DNA from: Ruminococcus sp. AF31-8BH
GTDB lineage: Bacteria; Bacillota; Clostridia; Lachnospirales; Lachnospiraceae
NCBI RefSeq assembly: GCF_003460605.1
Contig: NZ_QTVN01000006.1
Coordinates: 190,510-254,509 of the forward strand
Length of the DNA: 64,000 bases
Direction: 5' to 3'
In this document: positions 53,936-61,832 of the stretch, in pieces
Position numbering within the stretch: the first letter of the stretch is position 1
Layout of the letters: every line of letters begins with the position of its first letter
Program-made: the position numbers and the translations under genes
The notes under the pieces: model-generated
Databases searched by the model: none
Told to the model about the DNA's origin: nothing
The model's input: the letters and a program-made list of their open reading frames with translations, nothing else

Positions 53936-54016
53936 AGGGTCAAAAAGTATTTTGCCCCTACCAAGTTCAAAAGCCTTATCATGCAAGCATGAACGGCTTT
54001 TTGACCTTTTGACCCT
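53936..54016. repeat. Nested palindrome upstream of the response regulator
   Basis: AGGGTCAAAA (53936-53945) pairs with TTTTGACCCT (54007-54016); inside, AAAAGCC (53969-53975) pairs with GGCTTTT (53995-54001), and TCATGC/GCATGA (53979-53992) forms the tip. The result is an 81-bp branched hairpin between the hypothetical gene 54072-54350 and the regulator. It may terminate the upstream gene, or be another intergenic repeat family. Confidence 0.6.
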
Positions 54017-54071
54017 GATATCTTCATACTAGCAGATGTTTATGATGATTTTGTGAACGAAGAGCGAGAAT

Positions 54072-54350
54072 TTAGTGATTCAGCCCTTTTTCATAAACAT
54101 CATTGATGGTGGCCTGGGCGTGCTCTAATTCTTTCTTCTGCATAATGGCATCCCGGTCGCTTAAAATGGCAAGCATCTCATCTGCCACATCCTCCATTCT
54201 GGGGCTGGTGACCCGATAAAGATATCCTAACATGCGGGTGGCTGTGTAATCCGTGTTCATATATTTATAGGCAATTTCCCGGCAAAAGGCGTCTGGGTAG
54301 CCTTTTTCCTGCAACGCCTGGTAAAGTTCCCTGGTTCGGTCTGATGGCAT
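54072..54350 (-). CDS. Hypothetical protein, 92 residues
   Basis: A small protein with a good ribosome binding site (GGAGGAAAAC) and coding-like composition. It is predicted to be mostly helical: TRELYQALQEKGYPDAFCRE, AYKYMNTDYTATRMLGYLYR and VADEMLAILSDRDAIMQKKE. There is no signal peptide or membrane segment. The basic and acidic residues alternate as in small regulatory or adaptor proteins. I do not recognise the family. It stands alone between two palindromic regions. Confidence 0.6.
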   Translation of the reverse strand: MPSDRTRELYQALQEKGYPDAFCREIAYKYMNTDYTATRMLGYLYRVTSPRMEDVADEMLAILSDRDAIMQKKELEHAQATINDVYEKGLNH

Positions 54351-54477
54351 AAATGTTTTCCTCCAAGTTAATTTGATTCCGTGGACTGCTTTGGCACTCC
54401 TTTAAAATTCATTATAATAATCTTCCCGGAAACTTACAAGCCTGGATGACAAATTTGGGGTTTTGTGGTATTCTAAA

Positions 54478-54645
54478 GTTACTGTTCATAGGTAATATTC
54501 CGCGAGGTGTTTTGTGTGAACAAGGTTCACAGAAAACCCGAGAATTAAGTTTGCGCAGCAAACGCTACTTCTTGTGCAATGCACAAGAAGGTTCGTCTTT
54601 CTGTGCATCGCGAAGCGTGTTACTGGGCACGGAGTGAACAGTAAC
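54478..54645. mobile_element. 168-bp MITE with 11-bp terminal repeats and 8-bp target duplication
   Basis: GTTACTGTTCA (54478-54488) and TGAACAGTAAC (54635-54645) are perfect terminal inverted repeats. They are flanked by ATTCTAAA on both sides (54470-54477 and 54646-54653). The interior holds three small perfect hairpins: TGTGAAC/GTTCACA, GTTTGC/GCAAAC and CTTCTTGTGC/GCACAAGAAG. It has no gene and is inserted at the left end of the repeat at 54649-54725. Nothing else in the 413-bp gap 54351-54763 is recognised. Confidence 0.75.
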
Positions 54646-54648
54646 ATT

Positions 54649-54725
54649 CTAAAGCATATCTGAAAAAGACTTTCTGCAAGATGTGTGTCACACTTTACGG
54701 AAATGCTTTTTCAAACAGACTCCAG
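54649..54725. repeat. Short member of the 166-bp hairpin repeat family, interrupted by the MITE
   Basis: CTAAAGCATATCTGAAAAAG at the left and CTTTTTCAAACAGACTCCAG at the right are inverted; TTTCTGCAAGATGTG and GTCAC are shared with 47575-47595. It lacks the internal part of the longer copy. The MITE target duplication overlaps its left end, so the hairpin element was there first. Confidence 0.6.
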
Positions 54726-54763
54726 AACAGAAAATGTGTCAAATAAAGAAAGAGGGAATTTTC

Positions 54764-54997
54764 ATGCGTCAGGAAAGCTTCAAAATGGAACGTCCAGGTC
54801 TGGTGAAACCCGGAGATAAGGTTCAGATCACCGAATATCAGTCATACATGAACTACAGCTACATCATCGAGCCCGCTGTTGCCATGTCCGGCTGCTACCC
54901 CAACTCCCAGCGAATCAAAGCCAAGGAAGGCACTATCGTCAGTGTGGAGAAGGCACCGCTTAGCGGGTATGTGGTGATTGCGGAATTTGAGGAATAA
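54764..54997 (+). CDS. Hypothetical small protein, 77 residues
   Basis: I use ATG 54764 because AAAGAGGGAA precedes it; the frame is open further upstream but that part is inside a palindromic repeat. The protein reads MRQESFKMERPGLVKPGDKV then a predicted small beta-barrel with GTIVSVEKAPLSGYVVIAEF at the end. Pro, Gly and Val spacing suggests an SH3-like or KOW-like fold. No signal peptide is seen and I do not recognise the family. It is followed by a terminator. Confidence 0.6.
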   Translation: MRQESFKMERPGLVKPGDKVQITEYQSYMNYSYIIEPAVAMSGCYPNSQRIKAKEGTIVSVEKAPLSGYVVIAEFEE

Positions 54998-55090
54998 ATT
55001 AAATAGATGCGCGGTTCCTTTGCATCACCGCTGTCGAAACTTAATTTATGATGTACCAGACGAGCCAAATAAGATTTATATAATAAAAAC

Positions 55091-55157
55091 ACCCCAGAAG
55101 CAGATTATCCAGTATCTCCTTGACGAAATCCTGACAATCTGCTTCCGGGGTATTTTA
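55091..55157. terminator. Intrinsic terminator between the small protein and the XRE regulator
   Basis: ACCCCAGAAGCAGATT (55091-55106) pairs with AATCTGCTTCCGGGGT (55136-55151) over 16 bp with one mismatch; A-runs on the left and ATTTTATTT on the right allow both directions. Confidence 0.8.
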
Positions 55158-55231
55158 TTTCTACCTATATTATGTAAAAAATATTTCCAAAATCCGTTTT
55201 CCCTATCTCACGGCCTATTTTCCTGTCTGCC

Positions 55232-55651
55232 TTATTTTCTCTTAACCTCATATCCCTGGAGAAGCTTCACCACATCATGGATCAGATCTTTCTCCCCCAC
55301 AGAAAGCTGTCTGTAAACTGCCAGCATCTGCAGCTCATCAAATGTAAGCACTTCCTTTTCCTCACATTCTTCATCAATCAGCAGCTCCGAAATCGGAATT
55401 TCCAACGCATTGCACAATTTATAAACCGTATACATGTAAGGTTTTGTTTTCCCGGTCATCATAGAGTGAAGGGCCGATGTTGATATATCTGCCTTCTGTG
55501 CCAGTGCATAATACGAAATTGCCCGCTCCTTACAAAGCAGCTTAATATTCTCCACCAGCTGCTCACACTTCTCTTCCGGATTATACGGTTTTGACACAAC
55601 ACAATTTTCCATTTTCAGATTATTCTTCTGCATACCACTCAACATCCCCAT
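55232..55651 (-). CDS. XRE-family helix-turn-helix transcriptional regulator
   Basis: A 139-residue protein. Residues about 30-95 form an XRE/Cro-C1 HTH: ENIKLLCKERAISYYALAQK, ADISTSALHSMMTGKTKPYM and TVYKLCNALEIPISELLIDE are the five helices. The C-terminal 45 residues (EVLTFDELQMLAVYRQLSVG and KDLIHDVVKLLQGYEVKRK) are helical and acidic, perhaps for dimerisation. The start at 55651 has a weak AGGAAAA site; internal ATG codons (third, seventh and fourteenth) are alternatives. It resembles the small regulators common in Lachnospiraceae genomes. The target is unknown. Confidence 0.85.
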   Translation of the reverse strand: MGMLSGMQKNNLKMENCVVSKPYNPEEKCEQLVENIKLLCKERAISYYALAQKADISTSALHSMMTGKTKPYMYTVYKLCNALEIPISELLIDEECEEKEVLTFDELQMLAVYRQLSVGEKDLIHDVVKLLQGYEVKRK

Positions 55652-55908
55652 TCGCTTTTTTCCTGCATTTCATTTTTATTACAGTGTAACTGTCAGCACT
55701 TCCACAGCTACGTCGCAATTTCTCAATCTCTTTCCCTCTATAACTAATACGACAGAAATCGACAAAAATCACAAAACTGTACTAAAAACAGTATAGCACA
55801 TCTCCAGGCTTCTTCCTTTTTCGCTATTCCGTAAGTCCATACTTTCTTTCGAATGGATTTCCTCCACTTGCATAGACTCTCCCATAATGATTGTATTATA
55901 TATGAAAG
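55652..55908. other. Intergenic stretch, no feature recognised
   Basis: From the XRE gene start to the terminator stem at 55909 the sequence is AT-rich with no open frame carrying a ribosome binding site, no RNA gene and no strong palindrome. It presumably holds the XRE promoter. Confidence 0.5.
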
Positions 55909-55945
55909 AAGAGCGAAAGGTCTTGTTTTAGACCTTTTCGCTCTT
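55909..55945. terminator. Intrinsic terminator after the fused glycosyltransferase
   Basis: AAGAGCGAAAGGTCT (55909-55923) and AGACCTTTTCGCTCTT (55930-55945) form a nearly perfect 15-bp stem with a short loop. It lies 19 bp beyond the stop codon of the minus-strand gene and is followed by T-rich sequence on both strands. Confidence 0.85.
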
Positions 55946-55964
55946 AAGTATTTTTCAAACTCTT

Positions 55965-57998
55965 TTATTTTCGTTTCGGCTCAAATAAAACCTTCAAAGT
56001 CGCCGCCAATATTCCCAGATCCATAGCAAAAGAATAATTCTGAATATAGTAAAAATCCATTTTCAAACGATTGCTTCTGGAACTGCTGTACTTGCCATGC
56101 ACCTTGGCGTATCCAGTAAGCCCTGCCTTTACAGAAAGGCGGTAGGAATACTCCGGATGGTTTTTCCCATATTTCACCGCATTCTCAACGGTTTCCGGAT
56201 AAGGTCCTACCACAGACATATCCCCCCGCAGAATATTAAAAAACTGGGGCAGTTCATCCAGATGCGTTGTTATAAGCAAATGCCTGCCATTAAATTTATA
56301 CTGCGAAAAATGCTTGCCATCCTTAGTCAGACACTCCCTTTTTATCAAAACCGGATTTCTTCTTACCACTTTAATATAAAAAGCAATCAGCAGATACAGC
56401 CAGGACAGCAACACCATCACAAACACAGAAAAGCAGATATCAAAAATACGCTTTGCCATTCTCTGTTCCACAGTAAGCCCGCAGTTACGAAACAGCTGCA
56501 AAGTCATATCCGACAAGGAAACTTTCTCGGAACTCATCAACATAATATCCGACAGGCTTGTCTGACAATAGCACCGCTTCTTATTTTCATAACAAAAACG
56601 GATATAAAACTCACGGTCTTCCGCTGACATATCTCCTAACATCACCGACTCATGACGCATAATCTCACGGGCAATCTGCTCCCGTCCTTCTTCCAGGGAA
56701 ATCCGGGCACCCAAATGGTATCTCCCACTGCGCCTCTGCAGTTCTGCCTCAAGAGGCGCGGTGCTTTGTTTTCCATAAATAAGCAAAACTTCATGTGCCG
56801 GGTAAATATTGCCGTACAACCACCGAACCACTACAGACCACACAATTCCAATCAGGAAATTCAAAAGAGCCACCGCCAGCATAGGCGTAATATGCTCCAT
56901 AAATTTCCAACGTCCAATCAGCGCCAACTCCAAATAAGTTCCGCCATTGACCAGCACTGCTGTATACGCATGGGAAAGAATCACTTCTACATACTGCTGA
57001 TGGATCACACGAAAAGCGGAAAATACTTTGCCTACCAGCATATTCAAAGCCAGATACAAGGACAACAGCGCCACATAACCCCAAAAGTAATAACGACGCC
57101 CAATAATCCGCTTGAAATTATACTGCTCAAACCATGCCCTGGAAAAAGTCCAGGTCCACAGAAAAAGAAGCAGTGCTGTCATCAACATAAGAAATAATTT
57201 CTTAAACCGCTCTTTGCCCATCATTAGGCGATAGCTTCTCCACCAGAGCAGAGAGTATTTGCACAATCCATGAAAGGTATAGCTTGCCATACAAAAAATT
57301 CTCTGTTTCAACGGAACTCCAGCTTTTATATAAGTCTGCCAGTTCATTTGCGCAGACTTTCCCTTTTTCCCGGATTTGGAAGCCAGCGCCTTACGGTAAA
57401 TTAGCAGAGGCTCGTCCACACCGTAAGCCCTTGGAACTTTCTCAAGAATCGCCAGCCAGGTGGCAAAATCCTCATGAATGCCCTCTTCTTCAGGCATAGG
57501 AAATTCCAGCATAAGTTCACGGCGAATCAGTACGGAAGAACAGGAAATCACATTCTGACCAAGCAATTTCCTGCGGCTTACATGCTCTGGCACGTGAAGC
57601 ACATGCGCAATGGTCATTCCATCATCTTCAATAAACGCAGAGCCCGTAAACAAAAATTCTGCCTCTGGATTCCTCTCTATGACAGCCAGTTGCTTTTCCA
57701 GCTTATCCTCCCGCCATAGATCATCACCGTCCAGGAATGCGATCCACTCCCCTCTTGCCAGACGAACGCCATAATTTCGAGTAGCCGCAGAACCAGAATT
57801 CACCTTATTTTGAAAAATCCGAATTCTTTTATCTTTTTCCGCCAGTTTCTTCATATAGCGGTACGTATTGTCCTTAGAGCAGTCATCAATCATCAGCAGT
57901 TCCCAGTCCGTAAATGTCTGGGAAAGCACGCTTTTCACTGCATCCGGAAGATATTTTTCACAATTGTAAGCCGGGGTTATGATAGATATTTTCGGCAT
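55965..57998 (-). CDS. GT2 glycosyltransferase fused to a polyprenyl-phosphate sugar phosphotransferase
   Basis: A 677-residue fusion. Residues 1-230 are a GT2 domain: ISIITPAYNCEKYLPDAVKS, ELLMIDDCSKDNTYRYMKKL and WIAFLDGDDLWREDKLEKQL. Four hydrophobic segments follow between about 245 and 395, then a soluble region of about 110 residues, then a bacterial sugar transferase domain from about 490: MAKRIFDICFSVFVMVLLSW, HLDELPQFFNILRGDMSVVG-PYPE and SVKAGLTGYAKVHGKYSSSR. The second half is like WbaP/CpsE-type enzymes with the usual four helices, which place a sugar phosphate on undecaprenyl phosphate. I chose ATG 57998, preceded by GAAAGGGA; a GTG eight codons upstream also lies in frame. Confidence 0.88.
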   Translation of the reverse strand: MPKISIITPAYNCEKYLPDAVKSVLSQTFTDWELLMIDDCSKDNTYRYMKKLAEKDKRIRIFQNKVNSGSAATRNYGVRLARGEWIAFLDGDDLWREDKLEKQLAVIERNPEAEFLFTGSAFIEDDGMTIAHVLHVPEHVSRRKLLGQNVISCSSVLIRRELMLEFPMPEEEGIHEDFATWLAILEKVPRAYGVDEPLLIYRKALASKSGKKGKSAQMNWQTYIKAGVPLKQRIFCMASYTFHGLCKYSLLWWRSYRLMMGKERFKKLFLMLMTALLLFLWTWTFSRAWFEQYNFKRIIGRRYYFWGYVALLSLYLALNMLVGKVFSAFRVIHQQYVEVILSHAYTAVLVNGGTYLELALIGRWKFMEHITPMLAVALLNFLIGIVWSVVVRWLYGNIYPAHEVLLIYGKQSTAPLEAELQRRSGRYHLGARISLEEGREQIAREIMRHESVMLGDMSAEDREFYIRFCYENKKRCYCQTSLSDIMLMSSEKVSLSDMTLQLFRNCGLTVEQRMAKRIFDICFSVFVMVLLSWLYLLIAFYIKVVRRNPVLIKRECLTKDGKHFSQYKFNGRHLLITTHLDELPQFFNILRGDMSVVGPYPETVENAVKYGKNHPEYSYRLSVKAGLTGYAKVHGKYSSSRSNRLKMDFYYIQNYSFAMDLGILAATLKVLFEPKRK

Positions 57999-58167
57999 GT
58001 AAATCCCTTTCTTACTTTTCACTACGTAGTTATACTTTTATCACAACTGTTTTGCCATTATAACATATTAAAGGAGAATGAGCAAATTCGTGTTCCTGTC
58101 AAACCCAAATGTTTCAACACCTCTCAAATCATAAAGCACGTGACGCATCGTTCGAGTTATAATAAAA

Positions 58168-58237
58168 CAACTTCTCTCAGATCTATGGTGTAATTGAGAG
58201 GTCCAATATCAATTAACCATCTAACTAAGAGAAGTTG
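58168..58237. repeat. 10-bp inverted repeat in the gap upstream of the fused glycosyltransferase
   Basis: CAACTTCTCT (58168-58177) and AGAGAAGTTG (58228-58237) are exact inverted copies 50 bases apart; ATTGAGAGGTCCAATATCAATT lies between them (in part self-complementary: AATTGA/TCAATT). It could be a remnant insertion-sequence end. Otherwise the 382-bp gap 57999-58380 holds nothing recognised. Confidence 0.45.
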
Positions 58238-58380
58238 TATTTATATAATACCACATAATTTACAGTTTGTGTAAACTTTTTTCAAAAATTTTAGAATTTT
58301 TTCATTTACCAGCTTGTCTCCAAATTTGCAGACAGGAACCAAAGTCCCTGTCTGCATAATAACAACCATTATTTAATATT

Positions 58381-58737
58381 TTACATTCTGCCATTAATGA
58401 CATCTGCAATGATATTCTGCAGTACTCCTTCTGTAAAGGTTCCAAGATGAATGCCTATTTTTCTCAGCACTTCTCTTTTATTCTTGGATTTGCTGTTCTG
58501 CACAATTTTTCTCAACGAAGAATACTCCGGTGAAGATGCCGGCAGCTCCTGCAATGCATTCTCCGCCTTTTTCACAACAGATTCAATCTGCATGTCTGTG
58601 AGAAACTGTGCATCACCATACACCTTTACTTTCTCCGCCTGAACATCAAAATCTGCTGTTTCACTCATCCTGACTCCAGTGATAACTTTCGCATGATCAC
58701 TGATCGAAACATCATTCAACTTAATATTGATTGCCAT
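58381..58737 (-). CDS. Small protein with GDAQFLTDM-type motif, third gene of a STAND-like cassette
   Basis: A 118-residue soluble protein, family unknown to me. Residues 1-50 look all-beta with short alternating strands; ISDHAKVITGVRM (12-24) and VKVYGDAQFLTDMQI (37-51) repeat the same pattern. The last 65 residues are helical and basic (SLRKIVQNSKSKNKREVLRK). A related motif, GNAKILTDMGI, ends the neighbouring 159-residue membrane protein. The start has GGAGGT upstream. It lies 59 bp downstream of that gene and is probably co-transcribed with it. No catalytic signature is visible. Confidence 0.7.
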   Translation of the reverse strand: MAINIKLNDVSISDHAKVITGVRMSETADFDVQAEKVKVYGDAQFLTDMQIESVVKKAENALQELPASSPEYSSLRKIVQNSKSKNKREVLRKIGIHLGTFTEGVLQNIIADVINGRM

Positions 58738-58796
58738 GCTGCAATACCTCCAATTCTTAACTTATATTGTCTGTCAACAACGTTTACACGGAATCC

Positions 58797-59276
58797 TTAT
58801 TTAATTCCCATATCCGTTAAGATTTTGGCATTGCCATGAATATCGCAGCCCTTGATATTTACAGTAATATTCTGATGGCCAATACTTCCAGCCTTCATTA
58901 CTTCTTCCAGCACATTGAGGACCTTCTTAAGGAAATTTTCGTCAGTGAACAGAATTGGAATGCGGGTTCCAGAGTTCATAGACAGAGTCAAAAGCGTTTT
59001 GCTTTTTAAATCTTCTTTTTCAAAGTACCAGTAAAGGATCCATGCAATACCAGCCGCTACACATCCAGCAAAAGCAGCTGTATTGAAAGATCTGAGGAGC
59101 AATCCAAACAGAATCAGCACCACAGATAATTTCGGAAAAGCGGGCAGTTCAAACTTATCATTCGTAACGTAAGAAATGTTGGCGATCTTAATGACGCTTC
59201 CATTCCATTTAATAATGTCACCTGTGATTTTGAAATTGTCCAGTTTCAGTTCTTTTCCCTTTTTTTCGTTACTCAT
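58797..59276 (-). CDS. Small membrane protein with a C-terminal GNAKILTDM motif
   Basis: A 159-residue protein. Residues 1-45 are a small cytoplasmic beta-rich domain (KITGDIIKWNGSVIKIANIS), followed by two close hydrophobic segments at about 50-62 and 66-84. The rest (95-159) is soluble: TLLTLSMNSGTRIPILFTDE, FLKKVLNVLEEVMKAG and NITVNIKGCDIHGNAKILTD. The N-terminal part resembles DUF6232-like domains that precede two helices, a tentative match. Its last 11 residues match residues 41-51 of the following gene. The start has AAGGAGGAAAT. It lies 128 bp downstream of the STAND-like gene, behind its own promoter candidate. Confidence 0.75.
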   Translation of the reverse strand: MSNEKKGKELKLDNFKITGDIIKWNGSVIKIANISYVTNDKFELPAFPKLSVVLILFGLLLRSFNTAAFAGCVAAGIAWILYWYFEKEDLKSKTLLTLSMNSGTRIPILFTDENFLKKVLNVLEEVMKAGSIGHQNITVNIKGCDIHGNAKILTDMGIK

Positions 59277-59344
59277 AACTATTTCCTCCTTAATTCCAAT
59301 TGATAGTTATCGTAACAGCTGATCAGTCTGTTGTTGATGCTTAT

Positions 59345-59373
59345 AGTTTATATCAGCTTGCTGCAAATTTCAA
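59345..59373 (-). promoter_or_regulatory. Promoter candidate for the two small cassette genes
   Basis: On the minus strand TTGAAA (59368-59373) and TAAACT (59345-59350) are 17 bp apart. The -10 is weak. It lies in the 128-bp gap after the STAND-like gene, so the small proteins could be expressed without it. Confidence 0.4.
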
Positions 59374-59404
59374 TTCCACTTAATTCTTCAAAAATCCGGC
59401 GCCT

Positions 59405-61744
59405 TCAACAAAAAGAGACAATCATATTGTAGAAATTCCCAATTTCCAAATCTAAATTCCCAATTTTTGAACCGGAAGCACCAATTTTTTCCAAATTGCG
59501 CAGCAAAGCCTTTAATTTTTTGTATTTGCTCGTTTCATTTACTCTTCCACTAAAATATGAAGCCTTTTTTAGTGCATTTTCCGTATCTTCGCCTTTCAAC
59601 TGAAGTAAAAGACAATAAAAATACCAGTAATCAGCTCTATACTGATCGTCCAAAAAAGAATGTTTTTCCAGCCATTCTTCTGTAATTTGCAAATGATCCT
59701 CCATGCGAACAATATAACCTTTATCTGAAGGATCTTCTACATACATTAAGAAATAACACCTTACTGTATAAAGCAAATAATCTACAGCAGCCCGATAAAA
59801 ACCATTTTCTTCTGCATCTTCAAAACCTCTTTGAAATTTCTCCTCCATATCTTCTAAAGAACTTCTTTTTAATGCAAACTCACATTTTAACGCCCACCTC
59901 CTGCACCATGAACGCTCACGGGCCTTTAGAGTACATTTTTCCTGCATTTCCTGCCAAATTCTCCATGCATTTTCCCTATCTCTTTTCAGGGCAAAAAGGA
60001 CCACTGCTTTCCCATTTAAATACCGATTGCACTTGTAAAGATCCATCCCGGAATACTTTTCAAAATAATCTTCTGCACACTGCAGTGCCTCTAAAGCTTT
60101 CTCTTTTTTGTTGCAGCGAACACAGCGACGCATATACATTCCATAAGTTTCCATAACCTGCACATGATTCTGCAGTCTTCGTGCAACTTTGCGTCTTTCT
60201 ACGTTAATCTCATCCGCAATATCCCACTTTTTACTTCTCATATAAAAGAAGTCCGCCAGATTGTTGCCTGTTAATGTAAGATATTGTTCATTCAGATTAT
60301 TTTTGGCACAAAAATACAACACTTCCCTCAAAATGGCAATCTCACCGTCACGATCAAGAAATGTTTTTTCTCCGCTGTAAACCATATTTGCACTTAAACT
60401 GTTAATCTGCTCCAGATAAAAGTCCACACTGAGTTTCATATACTTATTATACTCAGTTTCATTCCAGAATTTAAAACGAACCAGTTCTTTTATTATGGGA
60501 AACATACGCACTCCCCTAAAATTCCCATCTTCCTTATTTTCCCGGTTTCTTCCGCTCTCCATTATGAGCATATACTTATATCCCTGGAAAAGTACATTTT
60601 TCCAATCCTCAGCCTTTATAACATCTCTTAACAGAAATTTAAGCATATCAATACTTACCGGCCCGGAAAAGTAACTTGCGCATATAATCAAACTATGCGC
60701 ATTTGAATCAATCTGGCTCCACATTGCCTCTGTTAAATCTTTCCATAGCCCTTCATATACGGTTTTCAATTCTGGATCCGAATATAAGCGTGAATTGAAA
60801 AATCGTTCCAAATTTCCCTCATACCTGATAAAGTCGCCCTCAAAAATAGCATTTCCCAAGCGCTCTACCGCAAGAGGGATTCCACCTGTTTTTTCCCGAA
60901 TTCCTGGAATAAATACTTTTGTTATCTCGTCCTGACTAATCCGATCATCATTCACCAGTCCCGGCACATATCTTTTCAAAAGTTCTTCTGTACATTTTAC
61001 CTGATTAACCAAATCATTAAATACAATGTACTCCATGTCCTTTAAATATAAATTTTCACACGGTGTATGTGCAAGGAAAATCACTTTACCATTCCCCATA
61101 AATTTCATTTGGCTAAATGGGAATGTCTGAAGCCCAATATGTATTACTACACACTTCTCCCTTAGAAGTGCAAACTTCAAAATTCGACTCTCTTTTATCT
61201 CTTTCAGCGTTTTTCCATAAAAATCATAAATCTGCACTTCTCTTCCGTCATTCTTTTCCGCAAAATACTTTATTACACTGGCAGTAATTCCGCTTTTATA
61301 CGTGCCTGCAAGATATAAAAAACGTTTCGGACTTTCCTGCAAAAAAGAATCCAATTTGTCCGTGAGCACCTGCGGACATACAATCTCTTTATTTTCTCCC
61401 GTTTTTCTGTGGTATTTTAACTCATTCGGCTCTTCAAATAATCGATCGAATCGAACATCATATCCGCAATAGTCTTTGAAACTCTGTATACAGCTATCGA
61501 CAAATTCTTTTATTCGGTCTGCTGGAAGCTTATACTCCAACCCAACTGCTATACATCCCATTAATAACCACTCTGGTTTATTTCCGCCTATTTCATCATC
61601 GTACTTTCTAATCACTTCTGAAGAAAGTCCATTCATTCTCGACATCTCTTTCCGTATTGCAGTTAAGTTGATCCTTTTTAATTTGTGTATTTCTTCACAA
61701 TAATTGCTAATTAAGTCTTGCGGTCTTTTGGTATTCTCTTTCAT
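59405..61744 (-). CDS. STAND/NB-ARC-like protein with TPR-like C-terminal half and degenerate nucleotide site
   Basis: A 779-residue protein. Residues 1-100 are helical, with SRMNGLSSEVIRKYDDEIGG. Residues 130-300 follow the NB-ARC order: a P-loop-like RFLYLAGTYKSGITASVIKY (the GxxxxGKT Lys is Ile 153), a hydrophobic strand KCVVIHIGLQ where Walker B acidic residues are missing, a sensor-like KVIFLAHTP, and TGGIPLAVERLG, the GLPLA-like motif. A winged-helix-like region follows to about 450. The remainder is helical repeats resembling TPRs (LQCAEDYFEKYSGMDLYKCN; AWRIWQEMQEKCTLKARERS). The layout suggests a signal-dependent ATPase of regulation or anti-phage defence, but the lost catalytic residues argue for binding without hydrolysis. 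It is unlike the DNA-binding LuxR/MalT type. Family call moderate. Confidence 0.7.
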   Translation of the reverse strand: MKENTKRPQDLISNYCEEIHKLKRINLTAIRKEMSRMNGLSSEVIRKYDDEIGGNKPEWLLMGCIAVGLEYKLPADRIKEFVDSCIQSFKDYCGYDVRFDRLFEEPNELKYHRKTGENKEIVCPQVLTDKLDSFLQESPKRFLYLAGTYKSGITASVIKYFAEKNDGREVQIYDFYGKTLKEIKESRILKFALLREKCVVIHIGLQTFPFSQMKFMGNGKVIFLAHTPCENLYLKDMEYIVFNDLVNQVKCTEELLKRYVPGLVNDDRISQDEITKVFIPGIREKTGGIPLAVERLGNAIFEGDFIRYEGNLERFFNSRLYSDPELKTVYEGLWKDLTEAMWSQIDSNAHSLIICASYFSGPVSIDMLKFLLRDVIKAEDWKNVLFQGYKYMLIMESGRNRENKEDGNFRGVRMFPIIKELVRFKFWNETEYNKYMKLSVDFYLEQINSLSANMVYSGEKTFLDRDGEIAILREVLYFCAKNNLNEQYLTLTGNNLADFFYMRSKKWDIADEINVERRKVARRLQNHVQVMETYGMYMRRCVRCNKKEKALEALQCAEDYFEKYSGMDLYKCNRYLNGKAVVLFALKRDRENAWRIWQEMQEKCTLKARERSWCRRWALKCEFALKRSSLEDMEEKFQRGFEDAEENGFYRAAVDYLLYTVRCYFLMYVEDPSDKGYIVRMEDHLQITEEWLEKHSFLDDQYRADYWYFYCLLLQLKGEDTENALKKASYFSGRVNETSKYKKLKALLRNLEKIGASGSKIGNLDLEIGNFYNMIVSFC

Positions 61745-61832
61745 TTCCCAGCGCCTGCCCTTTTATGCTATGATCCTGACATCATACGCGTTTTTCTTAT
61801 TATACCAATAATCCTGACCACATTCCATCCGT

